64,000 nt of DNA from M3007 sp031373665 (GCA_031373665.1 JANMMZ010000031.1:62001-126000); one strand, 5' to 3'; positions 17,563 to 26,635 are shown, numbered from the stretch's first letter. Numbers and translations: made by a program. Notes: generated from the letters alone by a model not told the origin.

Positions 17563-17745
17563 TGTGATAAGGTTGTTTAATAGACTTGTTGCGATAATCA
17601 GTATTCGGTTTTGTGTTTTATATCTCTGTATTGCAGCCTTTTGGAAAAAGGTAAGTGCTTTCCCAAAAAAAATCTAGAAACTTAACATCCATAAATTTAG
17701 AACGCTGATGGCACAAAGGTATGAGGGCAGATTGGGCTGGGTAAG

Positions 17746-17790
17746 CGTATAAATACGTGTTTTTAAAATCAGGTATAAATACCTGATTTT
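17746..17790. promoter_or_regulatory. Twin GTATAAATAC dyads upstream of the PKS operon
   Basis: The 374-bp divergent gap 17563-17936 contains two palindromes with the same core and the same TAAA centre: CGTA-TAAA-TACG at 17746-17757, and the perfect 11-bp arms AAAATCAGGTA/TACCTGATTTT at 17765-17775 and 17780-17790. The shared 10-mer GTATAAATAC starts at 17747 and 17773, 26 bp apart. Neither is followed by a T-tract, so they look like operator half-sites more than terminators. They lie about 185-230 bp upstream of the operon's first ATG. The rest of the gap holds only the peroxiredoxin promoter. Confidence 0.5.
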
Positions 17791-17889
17791 GGGTATTGTT
17801 GTTTTTATTGAAAGGACAAACTTGGGGATTAAAGTGCTATTTATTATTTCAAGACCCCCAAAACGAATAAATAATTGCCCATACCTATC

Positions 17890-17897
17890 TATATTTG
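17890..17897 (+). promoter_or_regulatory. -7 element (TATATTTG) for the peroxiredoxin-rpiB pair
   Basis: TATATTTG fits the Bacteroidota primary-sigma -7 consensus TAnnTTTG. It lies 39 bp before the peroxiredoxin ATG, giving a predicted leader of about 35 nt. No TTG is seen at the ideal -33 spacing, so the promoter would be weak or factor-dependent. Confidence 0.45.
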
Positions 17898-17936
17898 CCG
17901 CTAGAATAGTGTCTAAACCATTATTTCGCCATAAAT

Positions 17937-18401
17937 ATGCTTAAAATAGGAGATAAAGCACCCGATTTCAACTTGCGTGCCAGCGACAAATCGCAAGTAA
18001 GCCTCAAAGACTATAAAGGAAAAAACGTTGTATTGCTGTTTTTTCCAATGGCTTTCACAGGGGTTTGCACCAAAGAATTGTGCATGATGCGCGATAGCCT
18101 CCACGACTATGCCAACCTGAATGCTGAAATACTGGCCATATCGGTGGATAGCCTGTTTACCCTACATAAATGGAAGGAAGAGGAGAAATTCAACTTCATC
18201 ATGCTTTCTGATTTCAATAAAACGGTCAGTAAAAAATACGATACCTTATACAAAGATTTTGTGTTTGAAATGAAAGGTGTTTCCAAGCGTTCCGCTTTTT
18301 TGATTGATAAAGAAGGCGTGATTCAGTATGCCGAAGTGTTAGACAATGCGGGTGAAATTCCCAATTTTGAAGCCGTTAAAAAAACATTGGAAAACTTATG
18401 A
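17937..18401 (+). CDS. Peroxiredoxin, BCP/AhpC-TSA family
   Basis: 154 residues, cytosolic thiol peroxidase reducing hydroperoxides. The peroxidatic cysteine is Cys44 in FTGVCTKELC, and a second Cys49 five residues on matches the Cys pair of BCP-type peroxiredoxins. The N-terminal signature GDKAPDFNL and a C-terminal segment typical of redoxins (SAFLIDKEGVIQYAEV) are present. Its stop overlaps the rpiB start by 4 bp (ATGA), so the two are translationally coupled. Confidence 0.93.
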   Translation: MLKIGDKAPDFNLRASDKSQVSLKDYKGKNVVLLFFPMAFTGVCTKELCMMRDSLHDYANLNAEILAISVDSLFTLHKWKEEEKFNFIMLSDFNKTVSKKYDTLYKDFVFEMKGVSKRSAFLIDKEGVIQYAEVLDNAGEIPNFEAVKKTLENL

Positions 18402-18829
18402 AAATAGCAATAGGCTGCGACCACGCCGGATTCCCTTACAAGGATGGACTGATCGCTTATCTTCAATCGCAAGGCCATATGGTCATAGATTTTGGTACCA
18501 ATTCCTTGGATAGTGTGGATTATCCCGATTTTGCCCACGCGGTGGCCAGTTCCGTCGAAAGTGGCCAATCAGACCGTGGTATCCTCCTTTGTGGGAGTGC
18601 CAATGGGGTGGCCATCACCGCTAATAAACACCAGCAAGTGCGGTGCGCCATCTGCTGGACAGAAGAAATAGCCGCACTCGCCCGACAACACAATGATGCC
18701 AACATCATTGCGCTACCAGCTCGGTTTGTACCCGAAATATTGGCCCATGCTATGGTGCGTATTTTCCTTAGCACTGATTTTGAAGGCGGGCGACATGGAC
18801 GTAGGGTGGAGAAGATTGCTTGTTCCTAA
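18398..18829 (+). CDS. rpiB: Ribose-5-phosphate isomerase B
   Basis: 143 residues; interconverts ribose-5-phosphate and ribulose-5-phosphate in the pentose phosphate pathway. Seen: the phosphate/sugar-binding IAIGCDHAG start, DFGT, the anion-hole region LLCGSANGVAITANKH with the catalytic Cys, NDANIIALPAR and the Arg-rich C-terminus (GGRHGRRVEKI). Length is normal. CGSANG replaces the more common CGTGIG. It overlaps the peroxiredoxin stop by 4 bp. Confidence 0.95.
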   Translation: MKIAIGCDHAGFPYKDGLIAYLQSQGHMVIDFGTNSLDSVDYPDFAHAVASSVESGQSDRGILLCGSANGVAITANKHQQVRCAICWTEEIAALARQHNDANIIALPARFVPEILAHAMVRIFLSTDFEGGRHGRRVEKIACS

Positions 18830-18841
18830 TTCTACTCTAGC

Positions 18842-19560
18842 ACTTTAATGATCTTGAACTCACTCCTTCCCCTCGATTTGTCCTGTCGTACCACGCTTTT
18901 GGGCGTGGGGAGACAACTACACAGGCCAAACTAACTGAAAACCAAAACTATGTTGCTTTTCAGTTTTGGCAGGGGTTAATTTTCAGTTTATCAAGGTCGC
19001 TACATTCTTCCTTGCTTTTGTCACTTTTTTCGTCAAAAAAGTAACCCAAAAGACTTGGCTTTATCTAAATTCCACGACTCCGCTGCTCAAAAAATGCTAA
19101 AATTTGCCTTTTTAAAAAAACTCGCCGAATGATCGATCGGAGGCGATGCCTCTAATTTTAGTCAAGGCTCAAACAGTTTTTAAAAACCCAAATTTTGCCT
19201 GCGGCCGCATTTTTTGAGCGCTCCGTCGGAATTTAGATAAGGCCATTTAAGTAGGCAAATTCGCCACATTGTTTAATCGCTTTTTATATAGTACGCTCGA
19301 TTTACCCTACTTCAGAGCCTTAGAAAAACCCCGATTGACCCCAAATGGAGGCGGATCAAGCGAAAAAGTGTGTGAGCCATGTGTAGCAACAGGGCATGCC
19401 CTGTTGCGATCATCCGCCACGCTTTAGGCGTGGGAGCACATGTTTTTTTCGCGCCGCCGGAGTTTGGACAGACAATCGAGGGGTTTTTCGACAGCCAGGC
19501 CTTTTTGGGTTACTTTTTTCGGCGGAAAAAAGTGACAAAGCAGGATAGAGTGTAGGGATT
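18842..19560. repeat. Composite inverted-repeat region in an 858-bp gene-free gap
   Basis: The gap 18830-19687 has no credible gene. Outer inverted arms lie at 19011-19060 and 19493-19544 (TTGTCACTTTTTTCG and AAAAAAGTAACCCAAAA motifs). Directly inside, a second pair lies at 19057-19097 and 19207-19244 (ATCTAAATTCC, GCTCAAAAAATGC). The left arms are contiguous, but the right arms are separated by 248 bp. That extra segment is itself bounded by AAAAACCCC-type arms (about 19324 and 19486) around a perfect 22-bp palindrome at 19386-19407 and a CCACGC/GCGTGG hairpin. A related CCACGC hairpin and a CCCCTCGATT stretch occur again at 18869-18910. This looks like one palindromic repeat interrupted by another. 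Confidence 0.7.
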
Positions 19561-19687
19561 ATATTAAACTGGGTGAAGGAAATTAAATATTCTCCCCCAT
19601 CGTAGAGGTGAACAGCAAGTAAAATGGTGGATGTTATTTAACTTTCTTCACTAAACCTGATTCATATAATAAATAATTATTTAAAAT

Positions 19688-20947
19688 ATGCGTATATTCT
19701 TCTACTGCTCAATCATTGCTTTGTTTTTATCGTCGTGCGCCTCCGCCAAAATAGGGTCTCGTAAAGATCCCTTGTCGGCTATACTCAAGTCGGCCAAACA
19801 AAGCGACACCTTGATGGCCAAAGTACTGAACGATCCCGATTATGAAGTACAGATCATCTATACCCAAATAGATCGCGATGCCAATGGCAAGCCCTCCTTC
19901 AAATCGTACAACTATCAAGCAGATTCTACGCATTATTTCTATCCTGCCAGCACGGTGAAAATGCCCTTGGCTTTCCTTTCTTTGGAAAGGATCAACCACT
20001 TGCGCCGAAGCGGTTATCCAAGGCTTAGTAAAGACACCCCATACAGATTGGATTCGTTGAAGGCATTTCAACAAAAATATAGTATTGATAGCACCGCTCC
20101 TCAAAACAAACCCAGTATCGCTCAAGACATCCGGCAGATATTTGTGGTGAGCGACAACGAGGCTTACAATCACATGTTTGAGTTTTTGGGTCGCGAATAC
20201 ATCAATACAACCTTAGCCTCGAAGGGATATTTAAACACTGGTATCATGCACCGATTTAACTATGCCCGACGCGAAAACCAATATACTTCGCCCATTAGTT
20301 TTTATGAACCAACCTACGGAATCTGGAAGCAAGGCGAACTTACCGACGCGCAAAAATGGGTGAATCCCATGAAAAATACCCTCAAAGGAAATGGTTATTA
20401 CGTAGGCGATAGCATCGTACGGAAGCCTTTTGAAATGGGCAAAAAGAACTGGTTTGCCTTGAATGACATGCAGAAAATGCTACAATCTGTCATCTTTCCG
20501 GAATCAGTCCCTGAATCGCAACGGTTTATGCTTTCCAAAGAGGATTACCGTTTCCTTTGGCATTACATGGGTATTTTCCCTCGCGAATGCGATTACCCCA
20601 AGTATGACACGGTCTCCCATTATGATGGGTATTGCAAATTTTTCTTGTTTGGCGACGAAAAAAAGCGGCAAAATGGCAATGTCCGCGTATTCAACAAAGT
20701 GGGCGAAGCCTATGGCACCTTGACGGATATAGCCTATATCGTTGACTTTGACAATCAAGTAGAGTTTATGCTCACCGCGACCATACTTTGTAATAAAGAT
20801 GGGATTTTCAACGACGACCAATATGATTATGACAATATCGGATTTCCTTTTTTAGCAAAACTAGGCCGCGAGGTATATCAGTATGAACTGAAGCGGGGGC
20901 GAAAATACAAACCTGATTTGAGTGGGTTCAAGGCGGCAGTAAACTAA
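19688..20947 (+). CDS. Lipoprotein serine hydrolase of the beta-lactamase/PBP fold
   Basis: 419 residues. A lipobox (LFLSSC, Cys17) predicts membrane anchoring. The SxxK nucleophile motif is STVK (Ser88, Lys91), the second motif is SDN (155-157), and the third-motif position reads KVGEAYG instead of KTG. This is the class A beta-lactamase arrangement, but the protein is about 130 residues longer than such enzymes and the KTG change argues for a cell-envelope hydrolase of unknown substrate. The stop codons of this gene and rlmH overlap on opposite strands. Confidence 0.85.
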   Translation: MRIFFYCSIIALFLSSCASAKIGSRKDPLSAILKSAKQSDTLMAKVLNDPDYEVQIIYTQIDRDANGKPSFKSYNYQADSTHYFYPASTVKMPLAFLSLERINHLRRSGYPRLSKDTPYRLDSLKAFQQKYSIDSTAPQNKPSIAQDIRQIFVVSDNEAYNHMFEFLGREYINTTLASKGYLNTGIMHRFNYARRENQYTSPISFYEPTYGIWKQGELTDAQKWVNPMKNTLKGNGYYVGDSIVRKPFEMGKKNWFALNDMQKMLQSVIFPESVPESQRFMLSKEDYRFLWHYMGIFPRECDYPKYDTVSHYDGYCKFFLFGDEKKRQNGNVRVFNKVGEAYGTLTDIAYIVDFDNQVEFMLTATILCNKDGIFNDDQYDYDNIGFPFLAKLGREVYQYELKRGRKYKPDLSGFKAAVN

Positions 20948-21414
20948 TCATTATGATAAGGCTCATTTTTCAAAATAGTCATAGCGCGGTACAACTGTTC
21001 TAAGCAAAAAAGACGAACCATTTGGTGCGAAAAAGTGAGTTTGGATAAGGCCCATTGCGCTTGGGCTCGCTCATAGACTTCGGGCGAAAACCCAAAGGCG
21101 CCACCAATAATAAATACCATGCGCCGATGCGAACTCGCCAATCTGCGTTCTGTCCATTTGGCCAGTTCCATTGATGTATATTCGCTACCTCTTTCATCCA
21201 ATAAGACGACGTAATCGTCGGGATTTAGTTTGGCGATTAGCATCTTGCCTTCGTCTTTTTTCAACTGGGTACTATCCGCGTATTTCTGCTTCACATCGGG
21301 TAAAATATGAAAGGCAAAAGGCAGGTAATGCTGCAACCTTTTCTCAAAAATTTCGATACCTGCCTCCAAATATTTTTCGGAAGTCTTGCCAATTGCCCAA
21401 AGTTCTACTTTCAT
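20944..21414 (-). CDS. rlmH: 23S rRNA (pseudouridine1915-N3)-methyltransferase RlmH
   Basis: 156 residues, SPOUT-class methyltransferase acting on helix 69 of 23S rRNA in 70S ribosomes. Diagnostic segments: LDERGSEYTSMELA, VFIIGGAFGFSPEV (SAM-binding knot) and the C-terminal LSKLTFSHQMVRLFCLEQLYRA followed by NEPYHND. Length matches the family (155-160). It is convergent with the serine hydrolase (4-bp stop overlap). Confidence 0.96.
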   Translation of the reverse strand: MKVELWAIGKTSEKYLEAGIEIFEKRLQHYLPFAFHILPDVKQKYADSTQLKKDEGKMLIAKLNPDDYVVLLDERGSEYTSMELAKWTERRLASSHRRMVFIIGGAFGFSPEVYERAQAQWALSKLTFSHQMVRLFCLEQLYRAMTILKNEPYHND

Positions 21415-21462
21415 TGTGCAAATGTAGGGACACTTTTAGAAAACTATGCTATTTTTGCCCCC

Positions 21463-22524
21463 ATGAGTAAAAAACGCAGACATCGTAAAGCCACCAAACA
21501 AGGATTATCTCCTGAAACCTTGATTTACACAGGTGATAGGGCTGAGTTTCCCATCAAGGTAATGACTATTCGTTATTCAGAAGAAAGTTATTTTGAGACC
21601 GAGGGCTTCGCTAAACAAATGTTTAATCAGCCGGGAGGCTTTGCCTGGACGGATGTCAGGGGGTTGAGCGATGTAGCCATGATAGAGCAGATTGGTAGTC
21701 ACTTCGGTATGCACCCCCTTGCCTTAGAAGACGTATTGGATACCAAGCAAAGGGCCAAATTAGAAGAGTTTGACAATGGGTTGTTCTTCATTATACCGAA
21801 CCTATATTTCAACAATGAAACCCTAGAATTGTGCAATGAACAAATTTCCATTTTTTTTGGCAAAAACTTTGTCCTTTCTTTTCAAGAAGACCCCGACGAT
21901 ACTTTTATAAATATCAGAAAACGCGCCAAAGAAGGCTTGGGGCGGATCCGAAAAAAACATACCGACTACTTAACATATAGTATCATTGATACAGTGGTGG
22001 ACAATTATTACACCCTGCTTGACGATGTAGAAACCATTATTTTTGAGTTGGAAGAAAGCCTTCACCACAATACTGCCCCACCCAATGCGAAATCAAAGTT
22101 ATTCCACATCAAGAAAGCCGTGAATGAATTTCGGCACCGATTGCTCCCTCTCCGAGAAGCCATCACCCGCTTTTACCGCACGGAAAGCACCCTTGTGGAC
22201 GAAGCCAACCGGTTATATCTGCGCGATGTGGTGGATCACGTTTCCCAAATATTTGATGTATTGGACAATGAGCGCGATATGCTCAATGGGTTGGAAGCCT
22301 ACTATCAGGCAGAGTCAAACAACCGCCTAAATAATGTAATGAGGCTGCTCACGGTCATTAGTACCATTTTTATTCCACTTTCATTTATTGCGGGTATATA
22401 TGGTATGAATTTCGATAATATGCCCGAATTGCATTTGTATTATGGCTATTATTACATACTTGGCCTCATGTTTTTTGCTATGGTTGGCATGTTGGCGTAT
22501 TTTCGCATCAAGAAATGGATATAA
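21463..22524 (+). CDS. corA: CorA-family magnesium/cobalt transporter
   Basis: 353 residues from the ATG at 21463 (MSKKRRHRK). An upstream in-frame start at 21307 would run inside rlmH antisense and is unlikely. The N-terminal cytosolic domain has VRGLSD and HPLALEDVLD, the usual CorA landmarks, followed by a long helical region. Two C-terminal membrane helices are separated by the YGMNF selectivity motif. TATTTTTG at 21450-21457 is a good -7 box, which would place transcription start at or next to the ATG, giving a very short or absent leader. Confidence 0.94.
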   Translation: MSKKRRHRKATKQGLSPETLIYTGDRAEFPIKVMTIRYSEESYFETEGFAKQMFNQPGGFAWTDVRGLSDVAMIEQIGSHFGMHPLALEDVLDTKQRAKLEEFDNGLFFIIPNLYFNNETLELCNEQISIFFGKNFVLSFQEDPDDTFINIRKRAKEGLGRIRKKHTDYLTYSIIDTVVDNYYTLLDDVETIIFELEESLHHNTAPPNAKSKLFHIKKAVNEFRHRLLPLREAITRFYRTESTLVDEANRLYLRDVVDHVSQIFDVLDNERDMLNGLEAYYQAESNNRLNNVMRLLTVISTIFIPLSFIAGIYGMNFDNMPELHLYYGYYYILGLMFFAMVGMLAYFRIKKWI

Positions 22525-22571
22525 CATTATACCTTTGGTCAATATTTAAATCAAACTTTAAGTCTGTTACA

Positions 22572-25500
22572 ATGTACCGTCAATACTCTCACTGTCTTTC
22601 GGCTTTGCTTTGCGGCCTATTTGCCTTAGTACTAGGCACTGTTTCCGCTCAAACCAACCGTACTGCCCGCGAAACCGCGTTGCAGTTTCTTCAATCGAAT
22701 CCTGCACAATTTGAACTCAGCGCTGCTGATGTTTCAGATGTAAAAGTGATTCGCGAATATTCCTCCAAACACAATGGTGTCACCCACGTCTGGGTACAGC
22801 AACAATTGGCTGGTATTCCAGTATCCAATGGCCTTTTTGGTCTTCACGTTCGCCCCAATGGCGAGGTGGCACATTTGGGTCATGATTTTATCTCCAACCT
22901 ACAAGGCCGGGTAAATACCACCCTTCCTTCCATCAGTGCATCTAAGTCGCTGGCTTTGGCCATGACTGCGCTTGGTTTGGATGGATTGCAACTGCCTAAC
23001 CTAAAGGAAAAAACCAATGATCGCAACTGGATCTTTGAAAAAGGAGAAATCTCTAAAAAGGAGATTCCAGTAAGCATCTGTTTTCACAAAGAACGGAACG
23101 GTCAATTGCGCCTTGGTTGGCTAATGATCATTGACCAAGCCAAAAGTGCTGATCTTTGGAGCATCACCATTGATGCCCAATCAGGTCAAGTATTGCGGAA
23201 GCAAAACCATACTATTTATTGTAAGGCTGGCCATCCGCACCGCGTGGGCGAAACCTGCGATGCCAAAGCACCCGCAACGCCATTCAAATATACTTCGGCT
23301 AAAAAAGTAGAAGTAGTGATGGATGAAACCTACAATGTCTTTGCTTTGCCTACCGAGAGTCCTGCACATGGTGCTCGCCAGTTGGTCACCAATCCTGCTT
23401 TTCCAGAGGCTTCCCCTTATGGATGGTTGGACGTAAATGGTGCAGTGGGTAATGATTTTACTTATACCAGAGGCAACAACACTTGGACATTTGATGACTC
23501 CTCCAACGATGATACTCCCGTGGCAGCAGATGCCGCCAGTGGTGGCTCAACCCTCAACTTTGATTTCCCTTACAGTGCCAATAATGAGCCTGGTGGCAAT
23601 CGTGATGCGGCTATTGCTAATTTATTCTATATGAATAATATGCTTCACGACATCACCTACATATTTGGTTTTGAGGAAAGTGCGGGCAATTTTCAAGCAA
23701 AAAATTACAAACCAATAGGCCAAGAAGGCGACGAAGTATATGCCCAAGCCCTTGATGGCAGTGGTACAAACAATGCCAACTTCTCTACGCCTCCCGATGG
23801 CAGCAATGGCCGTATGCAGATGTACGTATGGTCTGGTACTGCTGGTGGTAATGTAAAAGTAAACGAACCTGGTTCGGTATCAGGTACCTACATAGAAGGT
23901 GGTACTGGTGGTGCTTGGGGTGGAGTCATCACAAGTACACCACTAACAGCCGACGTGGTGCTGATGGATGATGGATCTGGCGATCCTACTTGGGGTTGTC
24001 AGCCTTTTACCATTGATGTGGAAGGAAAAATTGTCATGATAGACCGTGGTGGCTGCGAATTTGGTGCAAAATCACTGGCTGTACAGCAAAAAGGAGCCGT
24101 GGGTTGCATTATCTGCGATCACGAAGACCCACCCATCAGTGGCAGTATGGGAGCTGGTGCCGTAGGTGCACAAGTAACTATCCCAGTAGTATCTATGAAA
24201 AAAGCAGATTGCGCGCTTCTGCGCCAATATGCTGGCAGTACTTTAAACATGACCTTTGTGACACCAACTGCAGGTACCGGCCCGGCTCAATTGGATGGAA
24301 GTTTTGACAATGGTATCATCGCCCACGAATTTGGCCACGGTCTCAGCAATCGCCTGACTGGTGATGGATTTAGTTGCCTTGGCAATGCCGAGCAGATGGG
24401 CGAAGGTTGGAGCGACTGGGTGACGCTTGTTATGACTGTAAATCCAGGCGATCAGGGTGTTCAAAAACAAGGTGTTGGTACGTTCGTGTTGCGCCAGACA
24501 AATGATGGCGTAGGTATCCGCCGCTACCCTTACTCTACCAATATGAGTATCAGTCCAATTACTTATGGCACGGTAGCCGAGAACCCAGCAGTACATGCAT
24601 TGGGAGAGATATGGGCGGCTACTTTATGGGATTTATACTGGAATATGGTAGAAAAATACGGATATGATTCTGACCTAAGCAATACTACCAGCGGTAATTT
24701 TAGGGCTATGCAATTGGTTATTGACGGCATGAAGTTGCAGCCTTGCAGCCCTGGATTTATCAGTGGCCGCGATGCTATTTTATTGGCTGATGAAATGAAT
24801 TATAGCAGTGTGGACACTTGCTTAATCATGTCCACTTTTGCCCGTCGCGGTATGGGTATCAATGCAAGTCAAGGAGCCAATGATAATGCTACGGATGGTA
24901 TCGAAAATTTTGATCCAATCCCAACTTGCGTAAAAGAGTTGAAAATAATTAAAACTACTTCTACTCCTACGATCAATCCGGGCGAAGAAGCGAGTTTTGA
25001 GATCGTTGTTACCAACCACCGCGACGAAACGGTTCAAAATGTGGTTGTAACCGACCCAATCCCATCAGGTATGACTTTTGTATCTGCTACCAATGGTGGA
25101 TCTAATGTAGGTGGTATTGTCACTTGGAATCTTGGTGCTATGCCTACTGGACAGGTTAAAACGCTGGCCTATACCCTGAAAAGTGATCCAACCATTGGCT
25201 CTATTCGCACTTTTGGCGATGTCATGGATGAAGAAATCGAATGGTACTCTACATTCAGCGAAGGCGACCAAATTTTCCAATTGGAGACCGACGATGTGAA
25301 AGTGGGTACTTCTGCATGGAGAGGCCCTGCTACTGAAACAGCCTGTGACTATACACTGGAAACAACGGTGACTTTCGAGGTGACTGGTAACAAGCCTACT
25401 TTCCGTTTTTGGCACAAGTATGATACTGAAAAAGGCTCTGATGGTGGTTTCTTAGAGTTTAAAGACGTGAACAGTGCTAGTCAGGCTTGGATTAGACTAC

Positions 25501-26114
25501 CAAAAGAGAAGGTGTATCGCAATTCATATGATGGAAAAATATCTTATGCAACTGTTCCAATTCCAGGACTTTATGGGTTTTCTGGTTCTTCAAATGGTTG
25601 GGTCGAGTCTTTTGTAGATCTTTCTGACTTTGTTGGAAAAACCTTGACCATGCGTTTCCGTTTCGCTAGCGATGCCGCTGCTACTGTCCCTGATGGACAA
25701 TGGATCGTAGATGGTTTGGAAATGAATAATGTACTCAATTATGTGACCGAGGCTTGTATCACTGGTACTAATGCCAATACTGCTTGTGCGGCTACGCCCA
25801 ATGCAGGCGTAGTGATCAATCCAGTGCCAGTAGGTACCAATGAGCCTTTGGCCAATAATGGTATCTTGATGACGGTGCAACCAAACCCTGCTACCCAGTT
25901 TGTTCAAGTGAGCCTCAGCAAAAATATGGAAGGCTCTATACAGGTTGACCTATACTCGACCGATGGTCGTTTGGTGTTGTCGAATCAACGCAACGGACTC
26001 AGCCTTGGTAGTATGATCTCTTTGGATGTACAAAACATTCCAACGGGTGTTTACTCTATTCGTTTGCAGAGTAACCTAGGTACTAGTACTGAAAAAGTAG
26101 TGATTAAGCATTAA
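22572..26114 (+). CDS. Exported M36 (fungalysin-type) metalloprotease with PA, DUF11 and T9SS domains
   Basis: 1180 residues from the ATG at 22572 (MYRQYSHC), which gives a signal peptide ending TVSAQ; the further-upstream start is not needed. Order: FTP/PepSY-type propeptide (about 30-220), catalytic domain split by a PA insert (about 470-560, GKIVMIDRGGCEFGAK), zinc motif HEFGH at about 585 with a downstream EQMGEGWSDW glutamate, a DUF11/CARDB-like beta-sandwich (about 800-900), a further beta-sandwich, and a type A C-terminal sorting domain (QPNPATQFVQVSL to EKVVIKH). Secreted endopeptidase. A strong terminator follows at 26146. Confidence 0.94.
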   Translation: MYRQYSHCLSALLCGLFALVLGTVSAQTNRTARETALQFLQSNPAQFELSAADVSDVKVIREYSSKHNGVTHVWVQQQLAGIPVSNGLFGLHVRPNGEVAHLGHDFISNLQGRVNTTLPSISASKSLALAMTALGLDGLQLPNLKEKTNDRNWIFEKGEISKKEIPVSICFHKERNGQLRLGWLMIIDQAKSADLWSITIDAQSGQVLRKQNHTIYCKAGHPHRVGETCDAKAPATPFKYTSAKKVEVVMDETYNVFALPTESPAHGARQLVTNPAFPEASPYGWLDVNGAVGNDFTYTRGNNTWTFDDSSNDDTPVAADAASGGSTLNFDFPYSANNEPGGNRDAAIANLFYMNNMLHDITYIFGFEESAGNFQAKNYKPIGQEGDEVYAQALDGSGTNNANFSTPPDGSNGRMQMYVWSGTAGGNVKVNEPGSVSGTYIEGGTGGAWGGVITSTPLTADVVLMDDGSGDPTWGCQPFTIDVEGKIVMIDRGGCEFGAKSLAVQQKGAVGCIICDHEDPPISGSMGAGAVGAQVTIPVVSMKKADCALLRQYAGSTLNMTFVTPTAGTGPAQLDGSFDNGIIAHEFGHGLSNRLTGDGFSCLGNAEQMGEGWSDWVTLVMTVNPGDQGVQKQGVGTFVLRQTNDGVGIRRYPYSTNMSISPITYGTVAENPAVHALGEIWAATLWDLYWNMVEKYGYDSDLSNTTSGNFRAMQLVIDGMKLQPCSPGFISGRDAILLADEMNYSSVDTCLIMSTFARRGMGINASQGANDNATDGIENFDPIPTCVKELKIIKTTSTPTINPGEEASFEIVVTNHRDETVQNVVVTDPIPSGMTFVSATNGGSNVGGIVTWNLGAMPTGQVKTLAYTLKSDPTIGSIRTFGDVMDEEIEWYSTFSEGDQIFQLETDDVKVGTSAWRGPATETACDYTLETTVTFEVTGNKPTFRFWHKYDTEKGSDGGFLEFKDVNSASQAWIRLPKEKVYRNSYDGKISYATVPIPGLYGFSGSSNGWVESFVDLSDFVGKTLTMRFRFASDAAATVPDGQWIVDGLEMNNVLNYVTEACITGTNANTACAATPNAGVVINPVPVGTNEPLANNGILMTVQPNPATQFVQVSLSKNMEGSIQVDLYSTDGRLVLSNQRNGLSLGSMISLDVQNIPTGVYSIRLQSNLGTSTEKVVIKH

Positions 26115-26145
26115 GAGCAATGCTCTATACAGTATAGTTGACAAG

Positions 26146-26174
26146 AGCCGCCTCCAGTTTTGGGGGCGGCTTTT
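26146..26174 (+). terminator. Rho-independent terminator of the M36 protease gene
   Basis: AGCCGCC and GGCGGCT form a GC-rich stem closed by CTCCAG/TTGGGG-type inner pairs, followed by TTTT. It lies 31 bp past the stop codon. Confidence 0.85.
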
Positions 26175-26209
26175 GTATTGGTATCATACGGTATGAAATT
26201 TTTATTTGC

Positions 26210-26248
26210 CACAAACGCCCCTTAATGGGTTAAAATATGGCGTTTGTG
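26210..26248. repeat. 10-bp perfect inverted repeat upstream of the putative small RNA
   Basis: CACAAACGCC (26210-26219) and GGCGTTTGTG (26239-26248) are separated by 19 bp. It lies just upstream of the TTG/TAnnTTTG promoter at 26258-26288, in an operator-like position. Confidence 0.45.
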
Positions 26249-26257
26249 ATGTTCTAA

Positions 26258-26288
26258 TTGGATACCGAGTAATTATGCCCTACATTTG
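26258..26288 (+). promoter_or_regulatory. Consensus Bacteroidota promoter for a free-standing short transcript
   Basis: TTG at 26258-26260, exactly 20 nt, then TACATTTG at 26281-26288. This is the best primary-sigma promoter match I noticed in the window. Predicted transcription start is about 26294-26296. No annotated gene begins immediately after it. Confidence 0.65.
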
Positions 26289-26294
26289 TAAGAT

Positions 26295-26457
26295 CATTCC
26301 TGTATGACCCACATATGCAGTATATCTGATAAAAGCCAACATGAGAATGCCGCCAATGAGCCATTCAAAAATATCAGATGAAAACCAATGAATAAGTAGA
26401 AAAGAAACGGTTAAGATGTGCCGCCGCCTGTAGGAATTACGAGCGGCGGCTTATTTT
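26295..26457 (+). ncRNA. Candidate ~160-nt small RNA (or mRNA of a 25-residue peptide)
   Basis: The segment is bounded by a consensus promoter (26258-26288) and a strong terminator hairpin (26420-26450 plus T-rich tail). Inside, ATCTGATA (26324-26331) can pair with TATCAGAT (26372-26379). A short frame starts at 26304 (MTHICSISDKSQ, 25 codons to 26381), but nothing shows that it is translated. It is independent of the M36 gene, whose terminator lies upstream, and of the FKBP gene, which has its own -7 box at 26516. I do not recognise a known RNA family. Confidence 0.45.
26420..26457 (+). terminator. Strong intrinsic terminator of the candidate small RNA
   Basis: Perfect 8-bp stem GCCGCCGC (26420-26427) / GCGGCGGC (26443-26450), loop of 15 nt, followed by TTATTTTT. 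Confidence 0.8.
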
Positions 26458-26515
26458 TGCTGTTAATTTCACATATAATTCATCATGGCAGGTATTAATA
26501 AGTCATCATTATTAG

Positions 26516-26523
26516 TACCTTTG
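26516..26523 (+). promoter_or_regulatory. -7 element (TACCTTTG) of the FKBP gene
   Basis: TACCTTTG fits TAnnTTTG. It predicts a leader of about 105 nt before the ATG at 26636. No TTG at the ideal -33 spacing. Confidence 0.45.
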
Positions 26524-26635
26524 CGGCGATTTTTATTTTTCACCTTGGATGAATAGTGATTCGAATATCAAGAATCAATCAGTAATAGTTGTTAGGTTTT
26601 GCGTCCTATTTTCCTTTTATTTTCATATATTACAA

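Noticed and set aside
19011..19544. Inverted repeats considered as ends of an insertion sequence
   Set aside because: No transposase frame exists between the arms; I keep it only as a non-coding composite repeat.
21307..21462. Upstream in-frame extension of corA
   Set aside because: It overlaps the rlmH gene on the opposite strand and the -7 box at 21450; the residues do not resemble CorA.
22560..22590. TTTAAGTCTGTTACA before the M36 gene as a third copy of the winged-helix operator
   Set aside because: Only one TTACA half is present and the 11-bp repeat spacing is missing; it also overlaps the start codon region.
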